NCBI RefSeq assembly: GCF_024129435.1
Contig: NZ_JAMXXN010000001.1
Location: 186,001 to 250,000 of the forward strand
Direction: 5' to 3'
DNA: 64,000 bases
Origin: Acinetobacter lwoffii
Lineage (GTDB): Bacteria > Pseudomonadota > Gammaproteobacteria > Pseudomonadales > Moraxellaceae
Part shown: positions 29,360 to 38,457 of the stretch, one piece after another
How the letters are laid out: every line of letters starts with the position of its first letter
How positions within the stretch are numbered: position 1 is the stretch's first letter
The notes under the pieces: model-generated
The model's input: only the letters and a program-made list of their open reading frames with translations
What the model was told of the DNA's origin: nothing
Database searches by the model: none
Program-made: the position numbers and the translations under genes

Positions 29360-29803
29360 TTATTTTTTAACGATTAGTACGGGAATTTCACTCGCACCCA
29401 ATACATCCTGTGCAAAGCTGCCCAGAATCATTTTCTGGAAGCCTTTACGGCCATGAGAACCCATGACGATCAGGTCGGCTTTCACCTCACCCGCGGTTTC
29501 AGCAATATGTTCTGCATTGACTAAACCTGTGACAATGCGGGATTGCGCTTCAATACCTTCACCGGCTGCGATGGCAGTGGCTTCTTTCAAGGCCTTTTTG
29601 GCATTGGCATGTGCCTCGATAAAATATTCCTTCATGATAGAGGAGCTGTAATAGAAATCAGCCTCGGTAAAAGGATCTTCTGCGATCAGGCTGATCAGGG
29701 AAAGCTGACTACCAAATGCCTTGGCAATTTTGGCAGCATGTCGTACTGCAGAAAAGGAAATTTCTGAACCGTCCACTGGGACTAAAATATGTTGATAGGC
29801 CAT
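29360..29803 (-). CDS. Universal stress protein, UspA family (copy 2)
   Basis: A 147-residue UspA protein and close paralogue of the next gene. MGSHGRKGFQKMILGSFAQ gives the complete ATP motif, and the N-terminus MAYQHILVPVDGSE is canonical. The two copies share most of the C-terminal half. A palindromic hairpin between them suggests they may be separately expressed despite the tandem order. Confidence 0.94.
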   Translation of the reverse strand: MAYQHILVPVDGSEISFSAVRHAAKIAKAFGSQLSLISLIAEDPFTEADFYYSSSIMKEYFIEAHANAKKALKEATAIAAGEGIEAQSRIVTGLVNAEHIAETAGEVKADLIVMGSHGRKGFQKMILGSFAQDVLGASEIPVLIVKK

Positions 29804-30069
29804 GGCTTTTCTCCGCAGGTTGTCTGATTTTTAGGCTTGGTTTATTGATAGCACAGTGCTGTGGCGGGTGCAATTGCAAAAAAGCGGTAAAATTGAAAAA
29901 ACTCATTAAATTACAAATATTTTTTATGTAAAAGTGATGAAAAAAACAGAGTAAAAAACTCGGAATTGCAGTTTTAGTGATCAAAAATAAGAGGATGAAT
30001 AGTCCTTGTTTGCAGCAGGATAGTTTAAACTGCCGTAGCCTGTTTTTAGATCATGTATAGGGGACAGTT

Positions 30070-31056
30070 TTGAGGTTTTTTGCCATTCATCTTTTGCTCA
30101 TAAGTTCAGTTATTCTTTCCGGCTGTCAGACCGCACAGAACACTAAAGTCATTGCCGGTGCTTTTAACCTGACCACAGGCTTGCAGCAAAAAGTGATGGA
30201 TCGTTATGCACCTAGTGCGGTTATCGTGCAGCAGAATATTGCCTATGCGCCGCAACAGAAATTATCTCTGGATCTGTATCAGCCGCAGAATATTGCCAGT
30301 ATTGGCCCACGACCGACCATTGTCTGGATTCATGGCGGCGGCTGGATTTCAGGTTCTAAAGAACATGCACGGGGTTATTTCAAGCTGCTGGCGGCACAGG
30401 GCTATAACGTGGTATCCGTGCAATATCAGTTTGCGCCACAAGTGACCTATCCAAGCCAGTTACACCAGATCAATCAGGCACTTGAATTTCTCGATACCTA
30501 TGCAGAAACCTATCAAATCGATGCCCAGAACTTATATCTGGCCGGAGATTCTGCCGGGGCGAATATGGCCAGCCATTACGCCGCGCTTTTGACCAATCCC
30601 GTATTTGCCGACCAATCCGGTATTCAGCCTCATCTGCAACCTGCGCAGCTTAAAGGTTTAATATTGCATTGTGGAATCTATGACTTGGAAGCATTTGCCA
30701 GCACAGCACCTGAGGAAATGAAAATTATCGAATGGGGTGTCTTTAACCTGATTCAGGCTTATACCGGCGATCGTAAACATGATGCCGAGTTTTTAAAGCA
30801 GATTTCTCCGATTCAGTATATTACGCCGTCTTATCCGCCAGTGTTCATCAGTGGCGGGAACAAGGATTTTCTGACCGATACTCAGTCGCTACCATTTGTA
30901 AAAGCTTTGAAGGAACAGCAGGTTCCTGTGACTGAAATATTTTATCCAGAGTCTAAGGCCTGGCTCATTCATGAATATCAGTTTTTTATGGGCAAAAAGG
31001 AAAGTCAGCAAACCTTTGTCAAAACCCTGGATTTTTTACATCAGCTTTCCCCTTGA
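30070..31056 (+). CDS. Lipoprotein alpha/beta hydrolase (esterase, HSL-like)
   Basis: A 328-residue esterase of the hormone-sensitive-lipase type. The signal peptide ends in a lipobox LSGC (Cys19), so the protein should be lipid-anchored in the envelope. The oxyanion motif HGGG is at 88-91, the nucleophile Ser161 in GDSAG, the Asp in GGNKDFLTD near residue 265 and the His in WLIHEYQF near residue 300. The start is TTG, with AGGGGA 6 bases upstream and no ATG that keeps the signal peptide. Substrate unknown, probably short acyl or carboxylic esters. Confidence 0.88.
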   Translation: MRFFAIHLLLISSVILSGCQTAQNTKVIAGAFNLTTGLQQKVMDRYAPSAVIVQQNIAYAPQQKLSLDLYQPQNIASIGPRPTIVWIHGGGWISGSKEHARGYFKLLAAQGYNVVSVQYQFAPQVTYPSQLHQINQALEFLDTYAETYQIDAQNLYLAGDSAGANMASHYAALLTNPVFADQSGIQPHLQPAQLKGLILHCGIYDLEAFASTAPEEMKIIEWGVFNLIQAYTGDRKHDAEFLKQISPIQYITPSYPPVFISGGNKDFLTDTQSLPFVKALKEQQVPVTEIFYPESKAWLIHEYQFFMGKKESQQTFVKTLDFLHQLSP

Positions 31057-31146
31057 AGAGAAAACGGTGCAAAATGAATCTCTCAAGATTGATCATGTCA
31101 GATCGTCCCGACAGCAATCATTGAAAAATTGTTTGGAGTTTAAAAA

Positions 31147-31491
31147 ATGAATCCTGTCTCATGGGCATATTTGTTGTTGGCATTGGCTATTATTGCCGAA
31201 GTGACTGGATCAACATTTCTGGTGAAGTCTGAAGGCTTTACCCGATTATGGCCATCTCTGGCAGTAGTCGTTTTATTCTGTATTGCGTTTTATTTGCTGT
31301 CTCAGGTGATTAAAGTAATCCCCTTAGGCATTGCATATGCAATCTGGGCGGGAGTAGGCATCGTTCTTACGGCAATCGCAGGCTATGTGATCTTTAAGCA
31401 GGCGCTAGATTTGCCCGCTTTTATCGGGATTGCACTGATCATTTCCGGTGTGGTGGTGATTAACCTGTTTTCCCAGACTGCAGGGCATTAA
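31147..31491 (+). CDS. Small multidrug resistance (SMR) family transporter
   Basis: A 114-residue protein with four membrane helices. The essential acidic residue of helix 1 is Glu18 in ALAIIAEVTGS, and helices 3-4 carry IPLGIAYAIWAGVGIVLTAI, the SMR signature (core AYAIWAGVG). EmrE-type proteins export cationic biocides in exchange for protons as dual-topology dimers. It is clearly SMR but not identifiable as AbeS of A. baumannii. TTGGAG lies before the ATG. Standing alone, it is more likely an EmrE-like drug exporter than a paired type. Confidence 0.9.
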   Translation: MNPVSWAYLLLALAIIAEVTGSTFLVKSEGFTRLWPSLAVVVLFCIAFYLLSQVIKVIPLGIAYAIWAGVGIVLTAIAGYVIFKQALDLPAFIGIALIISGVVVINLFSQTAGH

Positions 31492-31530
31492 AAAGGCAGA
31501 CAAGGTAGCTGCCTCATTTCTACAATAAGC

Positions 31531-32718
31531 TTATGCCACTTGCGGTTTAAGCTTAAACAGCAAATAAACCATTAAACCAAGTAGCAGTCCCCAAAAAGCG
31601 GAGCCAATACCAAAAAACTGGATATTAGAGGCGCTAAACAGGAATGTCATCAGTGCTGCTTCACGGTCATGACTGTCCTGAAAAGCCAGCGCGATATTGT
31701 GGCCAATGGTGCCAAACAGGGCAATGCCTGCCAATACTGTAATCAGAATCCCCGGAAAAGCCATTAGTACACTGGTCAAGGTCGCAGCAAAAAAACCCAT
31801 CAGGATATAAAACAGGCCGCAGCTCATACCGGCAATATAACGTTTGGCCGGATCAGGATGCGCTTGGACATCCAGGCTGACCGCCGCACTGATTGCGGCA
31901 AGATTGACACTAAAACAGCCAAATGGTGCCAACATCGTCTGTGTAATACCCGTCCAGCCTAGAATAGAATTTACTTTCGGGGGATAACCATAACTTTTGA
32001 TGACGGCCAAGCCAGGCAGGTATTGCGATGCCAGATTAATCACCATTAACGGTAAGGCTAATCCTAAAACAGCCTGCAAACTAAATTCAGGTGTAATCCA
32101 TACCGGCTGGGCAATACTCCAGTTCAGCTGTGGAATAGTAAAATTAATAAAGAACGGACAAAGGGCAATAGCCATTAACACGGTAATCACGATGCTATAC
32201 CGCGTACTCAGTTTTTTGGAAACCAGATAAATCGCCAGTACACAAAGCACAAATTCCCATGACTGTTGCAAACTACCAAACACAGAGATACCAAATTTCA
32301 GCAAGACACCTGCCAGCATGGCACTGGTCAAACTTTGTGGAATAAACTGGAAAATTCGCTCGAAAATTCCAAAAAATCCTAGACAAGCGATCAGAATGCC
32401 AGAAATCAGAAAAGCGCCAATTGCTTCCCCCAGACTATAGTGACCGGCAGAAGCAATGACCAGCGCCAGACCGGCAGTCGACCAGGCGGTTGAAATCGGA
32501 TAGCGATATTTCCAGGAAAGCAGAAACCCGGAAACTCCAATGCCGATACCCAGTGCCCACAACCAGGAACTGATCTGTGCCTGATTGGCACCCAGGCTTT
32601 GCGCAGCTTCAATAACCAGTACGGCAGAAACACTGATACCAATCATGCAGGTAATAAAACCGGCCATGATGGCGGGAAAGGAGAGATCTTGTAAAAGTTT
32701 TGGCATCATCCATGACAC
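31531..32718 (-). CDS. benE: Benzoate/H+ symporter BenE family transporter
   Basis: A 395-residue membrane protein with about 11-12 helices of the BenE family, related to the uracil/xanthine permease fold. FPAIMAGFITCMIG at the N-terminus, APFGCFSVNLAAISAAV near residue 255 and the PDPAKRY loop are typical. BenE of A. baylyi helps take up benzoate; here no ben catabolic genes are adjacent, so the substrate is by family only. It is convergent with the SMR gene. Confidence 0.85.
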   Translation of the reverse strand: MSWMMPKLLQDLSFPAIMAGFITCMIGISVSAVLVIEAAQSLGANQAQISSWLWALGIGIGVSGFLLSWKYRYPISTAWSTAGLALVIASAGHYSLGEAIGAFLISGILIACLGFFGIFERIFQFIPQSLTSAMLAGVLLKFGISVFGSLQQSWEFVLCVLAIYLVSKKLSTRYSIVITVLMAIALCPFFINFTIPQLNWSIAQPVWITPEFSLQAVLGLALPLMVINLASQYLPGLAVIKSYGYPPKVNSILGWTGITQTMLAPFGCFSVNLAAISAAVSLDVQAHPDPAKRYIAGMSCGLFYILMGFFAATLTSVLMAFPGILITVLAGIALFGTIGHNIALAFQDSHDREAALMTFLFSASNIQFFGIGSAFWGLLLGLMVYLLFKLKPQVA

Positions 32719-32815
32719 TATTTTTAAATGCGTTTAAATCATACGCTTTTCACGTATCAACACAATGTTTTTAACAATTTTATCCAGAGGTCTGCTGGCT
32801 TGAAGCCGGTCATTG

Positions 32816-33475
32816 CTAGAAAGTTGAAGTCGCCAGTTTAAGGCCAAAACCGCAAAACAGGATCCCAACCGCCGCGACACAGCTGGCAGTCACTTTATAG
32901 TTCTGATTGAAATAGGAGGCCAGTTTTACACCAGAAAAAATCAGGATCGACAGATAGGTCATACTGATCAATTGCAAGATTACAGCCAGAAGCGTGAATG
33001 TCAGGGCTGGATAAGGATAGGCAGGATCGACAAACTGCACAAAAAAAGACAGATAAAACAGAATCGCTTTGGGATTTAAAATACTGATTGTGAGCGCTGT
33101 ACGAAAGGGCTGAACAGATTCTACCGTATCTGGAGTCGTCTTTTTAATCTGGACGCGTTGTGATGACTTTTCCGGAAAGAAAGTCTGGTAGGCCGCAATG
33201 ATTAGCTTGATACCCAAGTAACTGAGATAGATCGCTCCAATAACTTTCAGTGCAATAAACAGTACCGGAAAGGCATGCAGTAAAGAAGCTGCTCCCAATG
33301 CTGTACATATAATCAGGATCAGATCGCCCGTATAAACCCCCAAGGCACCCATATATCCCGTCTTAATCCCAAAGCGCGAAGCAATCGACATGACATACAG
33401 GGAATTCGGCCCGGGCAGTAGCACAATCAACGTGGTTCCAATGATAAAGGTCGTTAGATCTGTGATACCAAACAC
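32816..33475 (-). CDS. LysE family amino acid exporter
   Basis: A LysE/RhtB family exporter with about six helices and the N-terminal signature FIIGTTLIVLLPGPNSLYV, closest in pattern to the LeuE (leucine exporter) branch. The frame is open from an ATG at 33511, but that codon lies in the loop of the tal terminator and would add twelve residues unlike the family. The GTG at 33475 gives a normal N-terminus of 219 residues and is chosen. The substrate is not determined. Confidence 0.85.
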   Translation of the reverse strand: MFGITDLTTFIIGTTLIVLLPGPNSLYVMSIASRFGIKTGYMGALGVYTGDLILIICTALGAASLLHAFPVLFIALKVIGAIYLSYLGIKLIIAAYQTFFPEKSSQRVQIKKTTPDTVESVQPFRTALTISILNPKAILFYLSFFVQFVDPAYPYPALTFTLLAVILQLISMTYLSILIFSGVKLASYFNQNYKVTASCVAAVGILFCGFGLKLATSTF

Positions 33476-33492
33476 GAAAAACTCGCATGAAC

Positions 33493-33528
33493 AAAAAAGC
33501 CGATGCGGCATTATAGCAACATCGGCTT
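33493..33528 (-). terminator. Terminator after tal
   Basis: Minus-strand AAGCCGATG and CATCGGCTT form a perfect 9-bp stem with a 14-base loop and a run of T. The loop also contains TATAAT on the minus strand, which could act as a -10 box for the lysE gene. Confidence 0.88.
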
Positions 33529-33550
33529 GGAGAAATTTGCTAAATTTTCT

Positions 33551-34528
33551 TTAAATCTCAGTGGTACTCAGGAAAGTTTCACGTAATAAAGCAGCCAGTT
33601 GCTCACGGGCTTTAATGAAACCGTCAATGCCGCCTTGCAATAATTCACTGGCCATCGGATCCTGTTTCAGTTGTGCTTCAAAATCGGCAGGGCTGATTGG
33701 GCTGAGTTCACCTTGAACTTTAATATCTTTGGCTGAGAGTTGGGCCTGCACTTCACGCTGATCATTTTCCAGTTCGGCCAGCAGGTTTGGTGCTACCGTG
33801 AGCAGGTCACAGCCGCTCAAGCCTAGAACCTGATCAATACTGCGGAAGCTGGCACCCATGATTTCAGTCTGAATACCATGCGCTTTATAAAATTCATAAA
33901 TACGCTTAACCGAAAGTACACCCGGATCTTTTTCAATCGGGTAAGACTCAACGCCTTCAGCTTTTTTGTACCAGTCCAGAATACGGCCGACAAAAGGCGA
34001 GATTAATGTTACTTTGGCATCAGCACAGGCATGGGCCTGATGCTGACCAAACAATAAAGTCAGATTGGTATGAATGCCTTGTTCTTCCAGTGCTTTCGCT
34101 GCCTGAATGCCTTCCCAGGTAGACGCGATCTTGATCAGAATGCGGTCTGAGTCAATTCCATATTGCGCATAAAGTGCCAGTAACTCTTTGGCTTTGGCAA
34201 TGGTAGCTTCAGTATTAAAGGACAGCGAAGCATCGACTTCCGTTGAAACACGACCTTCAATCAGTTTTAAGATTTCTACACCAAATTTGACCGTTAAAAT
34301 ATCAATAGTCCGTTCAATCAGAGCGTCATCTGCATAGCCTTCTTGCTGGGCTTGCTGAAAAGCAGCTTCAATCAAGGCCTGATTTTCAGGTTGTTTTGCT
34401 GCTGCAGTAATCAGCGATGGATTGGTGGTTGCATCAAGCGGACGAAATTTTTCAATGGCACTCAAATCACTGCTGTCTGCCACAATGATCGTCAAGTTTT
34501 TTAATTGGTTTAATGCAGTTAATGTCAT
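33551..34528 (-). CDS. tal: Transaldolase
   Basis: Transfers a dihydroxyacetone unit between sugar phosphates in the non-oxidative pentose phosphate path. The class I features are present: DATTNPSL near residue 31, the Schiff-base Lys in RILIKIASTWEG near residue 133, and NLTLLFG and SPFVGRILDWYKK downstream. Length 325 is slightly above E. coli TalB (317) because of a C-terminal tail. It is a single gene ended by a strong terminator. Confidence 0.96.
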   Translation of the reverse strand: MTLTALNQLKNLTIIVADSSDLSAIEKFRPLDATTNPSLITAAAKQPENQALIEAAFQQAQQEGYADDALIERTIDILTVKFGVEILKLIEGRVSTEVDASLSFNTEATIAKAKELLALYAQYGIDSDRILIKIASTWEGIQAAKALEEQGIHTNLTLLFGQHQAHACADAKVTLISPFVGRILDWYKKAEGVESYPIEKDPGVLSVKRIYEFYKAHGIQTEIMGASFRSIDQVLGLSGCDLLTVAPNLLAELENDQREVQAQLSAKDIKVQGELSPISPADFEAQLKQDPMASELLQGGIDGFIKAREQLAALLRETFLSTTEI

Positions 34529-34617
34529 TACGATCTAGTTCTATGGTTATTGCTTATGCTTTCTTATATATCATAAATGGCCGGTTTACCAAGTAGACTG
34601 TCGTTGAATTTCTGTGA

Positions 34618-35508
34618 TTAATGCCCGGTTTTACGTTGTTTGCGCAAGTGATTAATCAAAAAATGAGCAGCTGTGCCTAATCGGGTTTCTCTGCTCCAGA
34701 CCAGATCAACAAAATATTCAAACTTTGGGGTGAAATCGAGCAGGTTGAGAACCTGTAACTGATCTTGCAAATGTGGCTGCTCATTCAGCATTTCGAGTGG
34801 CAGAACCCCCCAGCCCAGTCCTTGCTGAATCATGCTGCAAGCCGAGTGGTGGTTGTCGGTGCGCCAGTAATTTCGTGAAAAGAGTAGTTCCGGCTTGATG
34901 GTGCGATCCCGACTGGCCACCACAATCTGCCTGTTTTGCAAAATCTGTTCATAACTGACTTGATCGAACTGACTTAGGGGATGCTGTTTGGCGACTACAG
35001 CCACCAGTACCTCACGTTTCAATTCCACAAACTGTTCCCGTGTTTCCAGTTGTTCGCGTTCAAACATCAAGGCTAGCTGCGCTGAACCTTCAAACAGCAT
35101 ACGATGTGCATCTTCCTGAGGTGCACTGAATACATTGACTTGCAGTGCAGGAAATTCCTGTTCTAGCAACACAATATAATCGGTCCAGCGCGTATGCAGC
35201 AATTCTGAAACTACCACAATATTCAATTCAGATTCCAAGCCTGAACTTAGGGCTTGAGCATGCTGTTTCCACTGGTTCATTTCTACCAGTAGCTGCTGGG
35301 TTTTTTCATACAATACCTGCGCTTGTGCAGTTGGTTTCGGTTCACGACCTATACGCTGAAACAGTTCCAGATTCAGGTCAATTTCCAGATTGGCAATGGC
35401 CATGCTGACTGCGGAAGGTACTTTACCCAGTTGACGGGCAGCTGCAGAGAAAGAACCGGTTTCCATCACAGTTTTAAACATCAGCAGCTGTTCCTGATTA
35501 ACATTCAT
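34618..35508 (-). CDS. aceR: LysR family regulator, AceR-like
   Basis: A LysR-type regulator of 296 residues from the ATG at 35508 (an earlier ATG at 35523 is in frame). The winged helix is at about 5-65, with METGSFSAAARQLGKVPSAVS as the recognition region (core GSFSAAARQLG). The rest is a periplasmic-binding-like inducer domain. It is divergent from a PACE transporter, exactly the arrangement of aceR/aceI in A. baumannii, where AceR activates aceI in response to chlorhexidine. A dyad in the spacer (35538-35556) is a candidate binding site. Confidence 0.85.
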   Translation of the reverse strand: MNVNQEQLLMFKTVMETGSFSAAARQLGKVPSAVSMAIANLEIDLNLELFQRIGREPKPTAQAQVLYEKTQQLLVEMNQWKQHAQALSSGLESELNIVVVSELLHTRWTDYIVLLEQEFPALQVNVFSAPQEDAHRMLFEGSAQLALMFEREQLETREQFVELKREVLVAVVAKQHPLSQFDQVSYEQILQNRQIVVASRDRTIKPELLFSRNYWRTDNHHSACSMIQQGLGWGVLPLEMLNEQPHLQDQLQVLNLLDFTPKFEYFVDLVWSRETRLGTAAHFLINHLRKQRKTGH

Positions 35509-35537
35509 AATTTTATCTTTCATTTTTACTGATAGAT

Positions 35538-35556
35538 TCTAACTCGAATAGTCAGA
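35538..35556. promoter_or_regulatory. Candidate LysR (AceR) operator
   Basis: TCTAACT-CGAAT-AGTCAGA is an imperfect dyad (6 of 7 arm positions match) in the spacer between the divergent aceR and aceI genes. Spacing and T..A ends fit the LysR T-N11-A type. Confidence 0.5.
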
Positions 35557-35606
35557 TTTAAAGAAATAAAATTCTTGCATCATGTAATGAATTGAGCTGA
35601 TTTGAT

Positions 35607-36056
35607 ATGTTAATTTCCAAAAGAAGGTTGATTCATGCAGCTTTATATGAAGGCATTTTACTGGTCGTGATCGCTGTCCTGCTAAGTACATTGATGCATA
35701 TGCCGCTTGAGGTCACCGGTGCACTCGGGATTGCTATGGCCGTGACTTCAGTACTCTGGAACATGCTGTTTAATCATTATTTTGAAAAATTTGAAGCAAA
35801 ACATCGTTTGAAAAGAACCATTAAAGTGCGGATTGCCCATGCAATTGGCTTTGAAGGCGGTTTGATGCTGGCGACCATTCCGATGGTGGCTTATGCCTTG
35901 CACATGAGTCTGGCTCAGGCCTTTCTGCTGGATTTGGCTTTGACCCTTTGTATCTTGGTGTATACCTTTATTTTCCAGTGGATTTATGATCATCTAGAAG
36001 CCAGACTGGGGCAAGAGCCGGATTATCGGAAAATCTCATCATCAAATAAGCCATAA
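35607..36056 (+). CDS. aceI: PACE family proton-coupled efflux transporter AceI
   Basis: A 149-residue, four-helix protein made of two tandem bacterial transmembrane pairs. The catalytic Glu15 sits in IHAALYEGILL, and the second repeat has IAHAIGFEGGLMLATIPMVAY, with the repeat motif HAIxFEG. AceI of A. baumannii exports chlorhexidine and, naturally, short-chain diamines such as cadaverine and putrescine. Length, motifs and the divergent LysR regulator support orthology. A strong terminator ends the unit. Confidence 0.92.
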   Translation: MLISKRRLIHAALYEGILLVVIAVLLSTLMHMPLEVTGALGIAMAVTSVLWNMLFNHYFEKFEAKHRLKRTIKVRIAHAIGFEGGLMLATIPMVAYALHMSLAQAFLLDLALTLCILVYTFIFQWIYDHLEARLGQEPDYRKISSSNKP

Positions 36057-36112
36057 AAAATACCACACAGTTCAGACTCCCTTTTCAGAATGTGAAAGGT
36101 GAAATATTCAGC

Positions 36113-36142
36113 GATGAGGACTTGATCAAGTCCTCATTTTTT
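36113..36142 (+). terminator. Terminator after aceI
   Basis: ATGAGGACTT-GATC-AAGTCCTCAT followed by a T run; perfect stem. Confidence 0.93.
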
Positions 36143-36219
36143 ATGCTCGAACCCAACTGAAAATTAAGCTATAAGACATTGATTTTTTATTTTAATTTTA
36201 AAATTTATTGGGGAATTCA

Positions 36220-38403
36220 ATGCTATTTAGACGAGCGATCTTGTCAGTGTCCATCGTGTTGCTGATGTGGGGTTGTGGGGGTGGAGGAGGTGAGAGCAGT
36301 ACGCCACAGCAGACGCTGCCGGATCCAGTGACACCCCCCGGTTCGGGTGAGCAACTGAGCAAAATTGCGGAATTTAAGGTTCTGGATGTGGGTTCAGAAT
36401 TAACAGCAGGGAATTTCGGTCTGAAAACCTGGAATCCCACCGCCATGGTGGTAAATGGCGATGTCCTTTATATTGCCAATAGTCAGGCCGAATCGAATAT
36501 TTTACGTTATGACTTAAAACAAAAACGTGCACTCAGTGCGATTGATCCTATGAAAATTTCGGGTCTGGCCAAAAAATGGGACAGCCTGAATGATCTGGAA
36601 ATTCATGCAGGGCGTTTATATGTGGCCAATTATGGCTCGAACCGAATTGATATTCTAGATATTAGTGGTGAACAGCCGAGCTTCATTATGGCACTCGGTA
36701 CAGGTGTGTGGTGGGGCGATGCGCTTAATTATTCGCTGGTACATAGCAATGCAGTGACTGCTGACGACCGTTATGTGTATGTACCTGATATTGAAGGCCG
36801 GATCAATGTCTGGCGTCAAAGTGATGTGACAGCGCAAAACCATTTAAAGGCCCGCAAATTTGCACGGCTCAGCTTGCCGGGCTGTGCACGCAACTGTAAT
36901 GCACGTATGGAGGTCATGGGCGACTATCTGTATACCAGCCTGCCGGATGGTATGACTTATGTCCACGATATCAATCAGATTCAGGAAAATGGAAATAATA
37001 TTACGCCCATTTTAACAGAAACCAATTTGTCGGCAGTCATGCATCGTCATAACGATGGCTTGGTCTATGTGTCACGAAATGATGGAACTGTAAAAAGCTA
37101 CCGGGAAAAATCTTTTAACTTGGAGTCTATCTTACCCAATAAAAGTGTAGATACTTTCCGAGATTATATTTTAAAAGGGCAAAACCAGAGCAGTCGACTG
37201 GCCAAGGCCAGCGATCTTTATATTTATGGTCAGAATCTATTACACATGGCCAATCAGAAAATTCATATTCTGCCAATGCTGACCTTGCAACAGAATAAAT
37301 CCACACAGCTAAACCAAGCTATGATTTTAACCGAATCTCAGGCACGCGAGAGAAGCCGTGTCTTGCAGGATGGTGAATCATGGGAAACCTTGACCAATAG
37401 CAGCCAGCGTCATGTCTATATGGACAAGATTTTATCGGCAACTCTAAATGGCAACCGCCTGCATTTGCAAAGCTACAGTGCTGTGCCTGTACGTGATTTG
37501 CAGATTCGTGCCAAGATTAAAAACTCAGAAGACTGGGTGATTCTGGCTAAGCTGGATCAGTTGACGCCATTTTCGAAGGCAAATTTTGGTCTCAAGTTGA
37601 CCGATCAATCCCGTTTCCCGTTGCTTGATGGCACAGGCTCGATCCAGCTCGCAGGTCTGAGTCAGACCACGCAAAACCCAAGCAATGTTTTTGATCTGAA
37701 AATTAGCTCTGAGACCGATGAGCACGTCAAAAAGCTGAATCAGATTAAAGCCAAATGGAAAATTTATTTTGGTACCTATGATGAACCGAATAAATGGTGT
37801 CGTATTACGCCGGTCTATGCCCGGGAATGGGTCATGATGATGACCAATCTGGCCTATATGCTCAGTACTCCAGAATTTGAAACCTTATGGTTTAACCATA
37901 AAGCGGTCATGGGACACGATTTTTTTGGCAATGATGGTCAGGTAGAAGGGCCGAATGGTTTCTTTCAGCCAGAAGATTATGTCCGGATCTATCGGGAAAT
38001 TCTTAACCGCAATGAAATTAATCTTGGCATTACCAATATGGGTGGTGGTTTAGGTGGTGGAGCAGTATTAGGAGTAGATACTTGGTTATTCTATGGCCAT
38101 TACAGATTATCTGGTTATCGAATTATTGCACATGAATTTGGTCATCATTGGGGCGGGCATAATAGTGCCTGGGCCATGTCGAATTATGGCTTTGAAGCTA
38201 TGGTCGATTGGTTAAACTTCTATTTCCAGCGCCGTCCAGGCTCAATTCCTTATATGGACCCAAATGTGAATGCTTTCCACCTAACACCCGACAGCGCGCT
38301 TTGTCAGGGTGTGAACCAGAATATGGTGAAAGGTGTGGCATCGACTGCACCGTGGAACAAAGTGGATGAATATTTTAAAAATAACCCGATGCCAAATCCC
38401 TAA
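36220..38403 (+). CDS. Lipoprotein with a propeller-like region and a C-terminal zincin motif
   Basis: I do not recognise a characterised homologue. From the ATG at 36220 (GGGGAATTC just upstream) the protein has 727 residues. A signal peptide ends near Cys19 (MWGCGGGGG), a non-ideal lipobox followed by a Gly-rich linker and a Pro-rich stretch. Residues about 45-400 contain repeated strands such as GDVLYIANSQ, GRLYVANYGSNRIDILDISG, RYVYVPDIEGRINVWR and GLVYVSRNDGTVKSY, like blades of a beta-propeller. Near the end HEFGHHWGGH (residues 638-647) contains HExxH. Metzincins need His/Asp at position 11; here position 10 is His and 11 is Asn, so the third ligand is uncertain. Likely a surface or periplasmic metalloprotease. 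Confidence 0.7.
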   Translation: MLFRRAILSVSIVLLMWGCGGGGGESSTPQQTLPDPVTPPGSGEQLSKIAEFKVLDVGSELTAGNFGLKTWNPTAMVVNGDVLYIANSQAESNILRYDLKQKRALSAIDPMKISGLAKKWDSLNDLEIHAGRLYVANYGSNRIDILDISGEQPSFIMALGTGVWWGDALNYSLVHSNAVTADDRYVYVPDIEGRINVWRQSDVTAQNHLKARKFARLSLPGCARNCNARMEVMGDYLYTSLPDGMTYVHDINQIQENGNNITPILTETNLSAVMHRHNDGLVYVSRNDGTVKSYREKSFNLESILPNKSVDTFRDYILKGQNQSSRLAKASDLYIYGQNLLHMANQKIHILPMLTLQQNKSTQLNQAMILTESQARERSRVLQDGESWETLTNSSQRHVYMDKILSATLNGNRLHLQSYSAVPVRDLQIRAKIKNSEDWVILAKLDQLTPFSKANFGLKLTDQSRFPLLDGTGSIQLAGLSQTTQNPSNVFDLKISSETDEHVKKLNQIKAKWKIYFGTYDEPNKWCRITPVYAREWVMMMTNLAYMLSTPEFETLWFNHKAVMGHDFFGNDGQVEGPNGFFQPEDYVRIYREILNRNEINLGITNMGGGLGGGAVLGVDTWLFYGHYRLSGYRIIAHEFGHHWGGHNSAWAMSNYGFEAMVDWLNFYFQRRPGSIPYMDPNVNAFHLTPDSALCQGVNQNMVKGVASTAPWNKVDEYFKNNPMPNP

Positions 38404-38410
38404 AACATAA

Positions 38411-38438
38411 AAAAAGCCCCTCAATTGAGGGGCTTTTT
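38411..38438. terminator. Bidirectional terminator between convergent genes
   Basis: AAAAAGCCCCTCAA and TTGAGGGGCTTTTT form a perfect 14-bp stem with T runs for both directions, serving the lipoprotein gene and the thiolase gene. Confidence 0.93.
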
Positions 38439-38457
38439 AATTGGATCGGTCAACGGA

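Noticed and set aside
31147..31491. AbeS, the characterised SMR pump of A. baumannii
   Set aside because: The SMR family is certain, but the sequence differs enough from what I recall of AbeS that the gene name is not justified.
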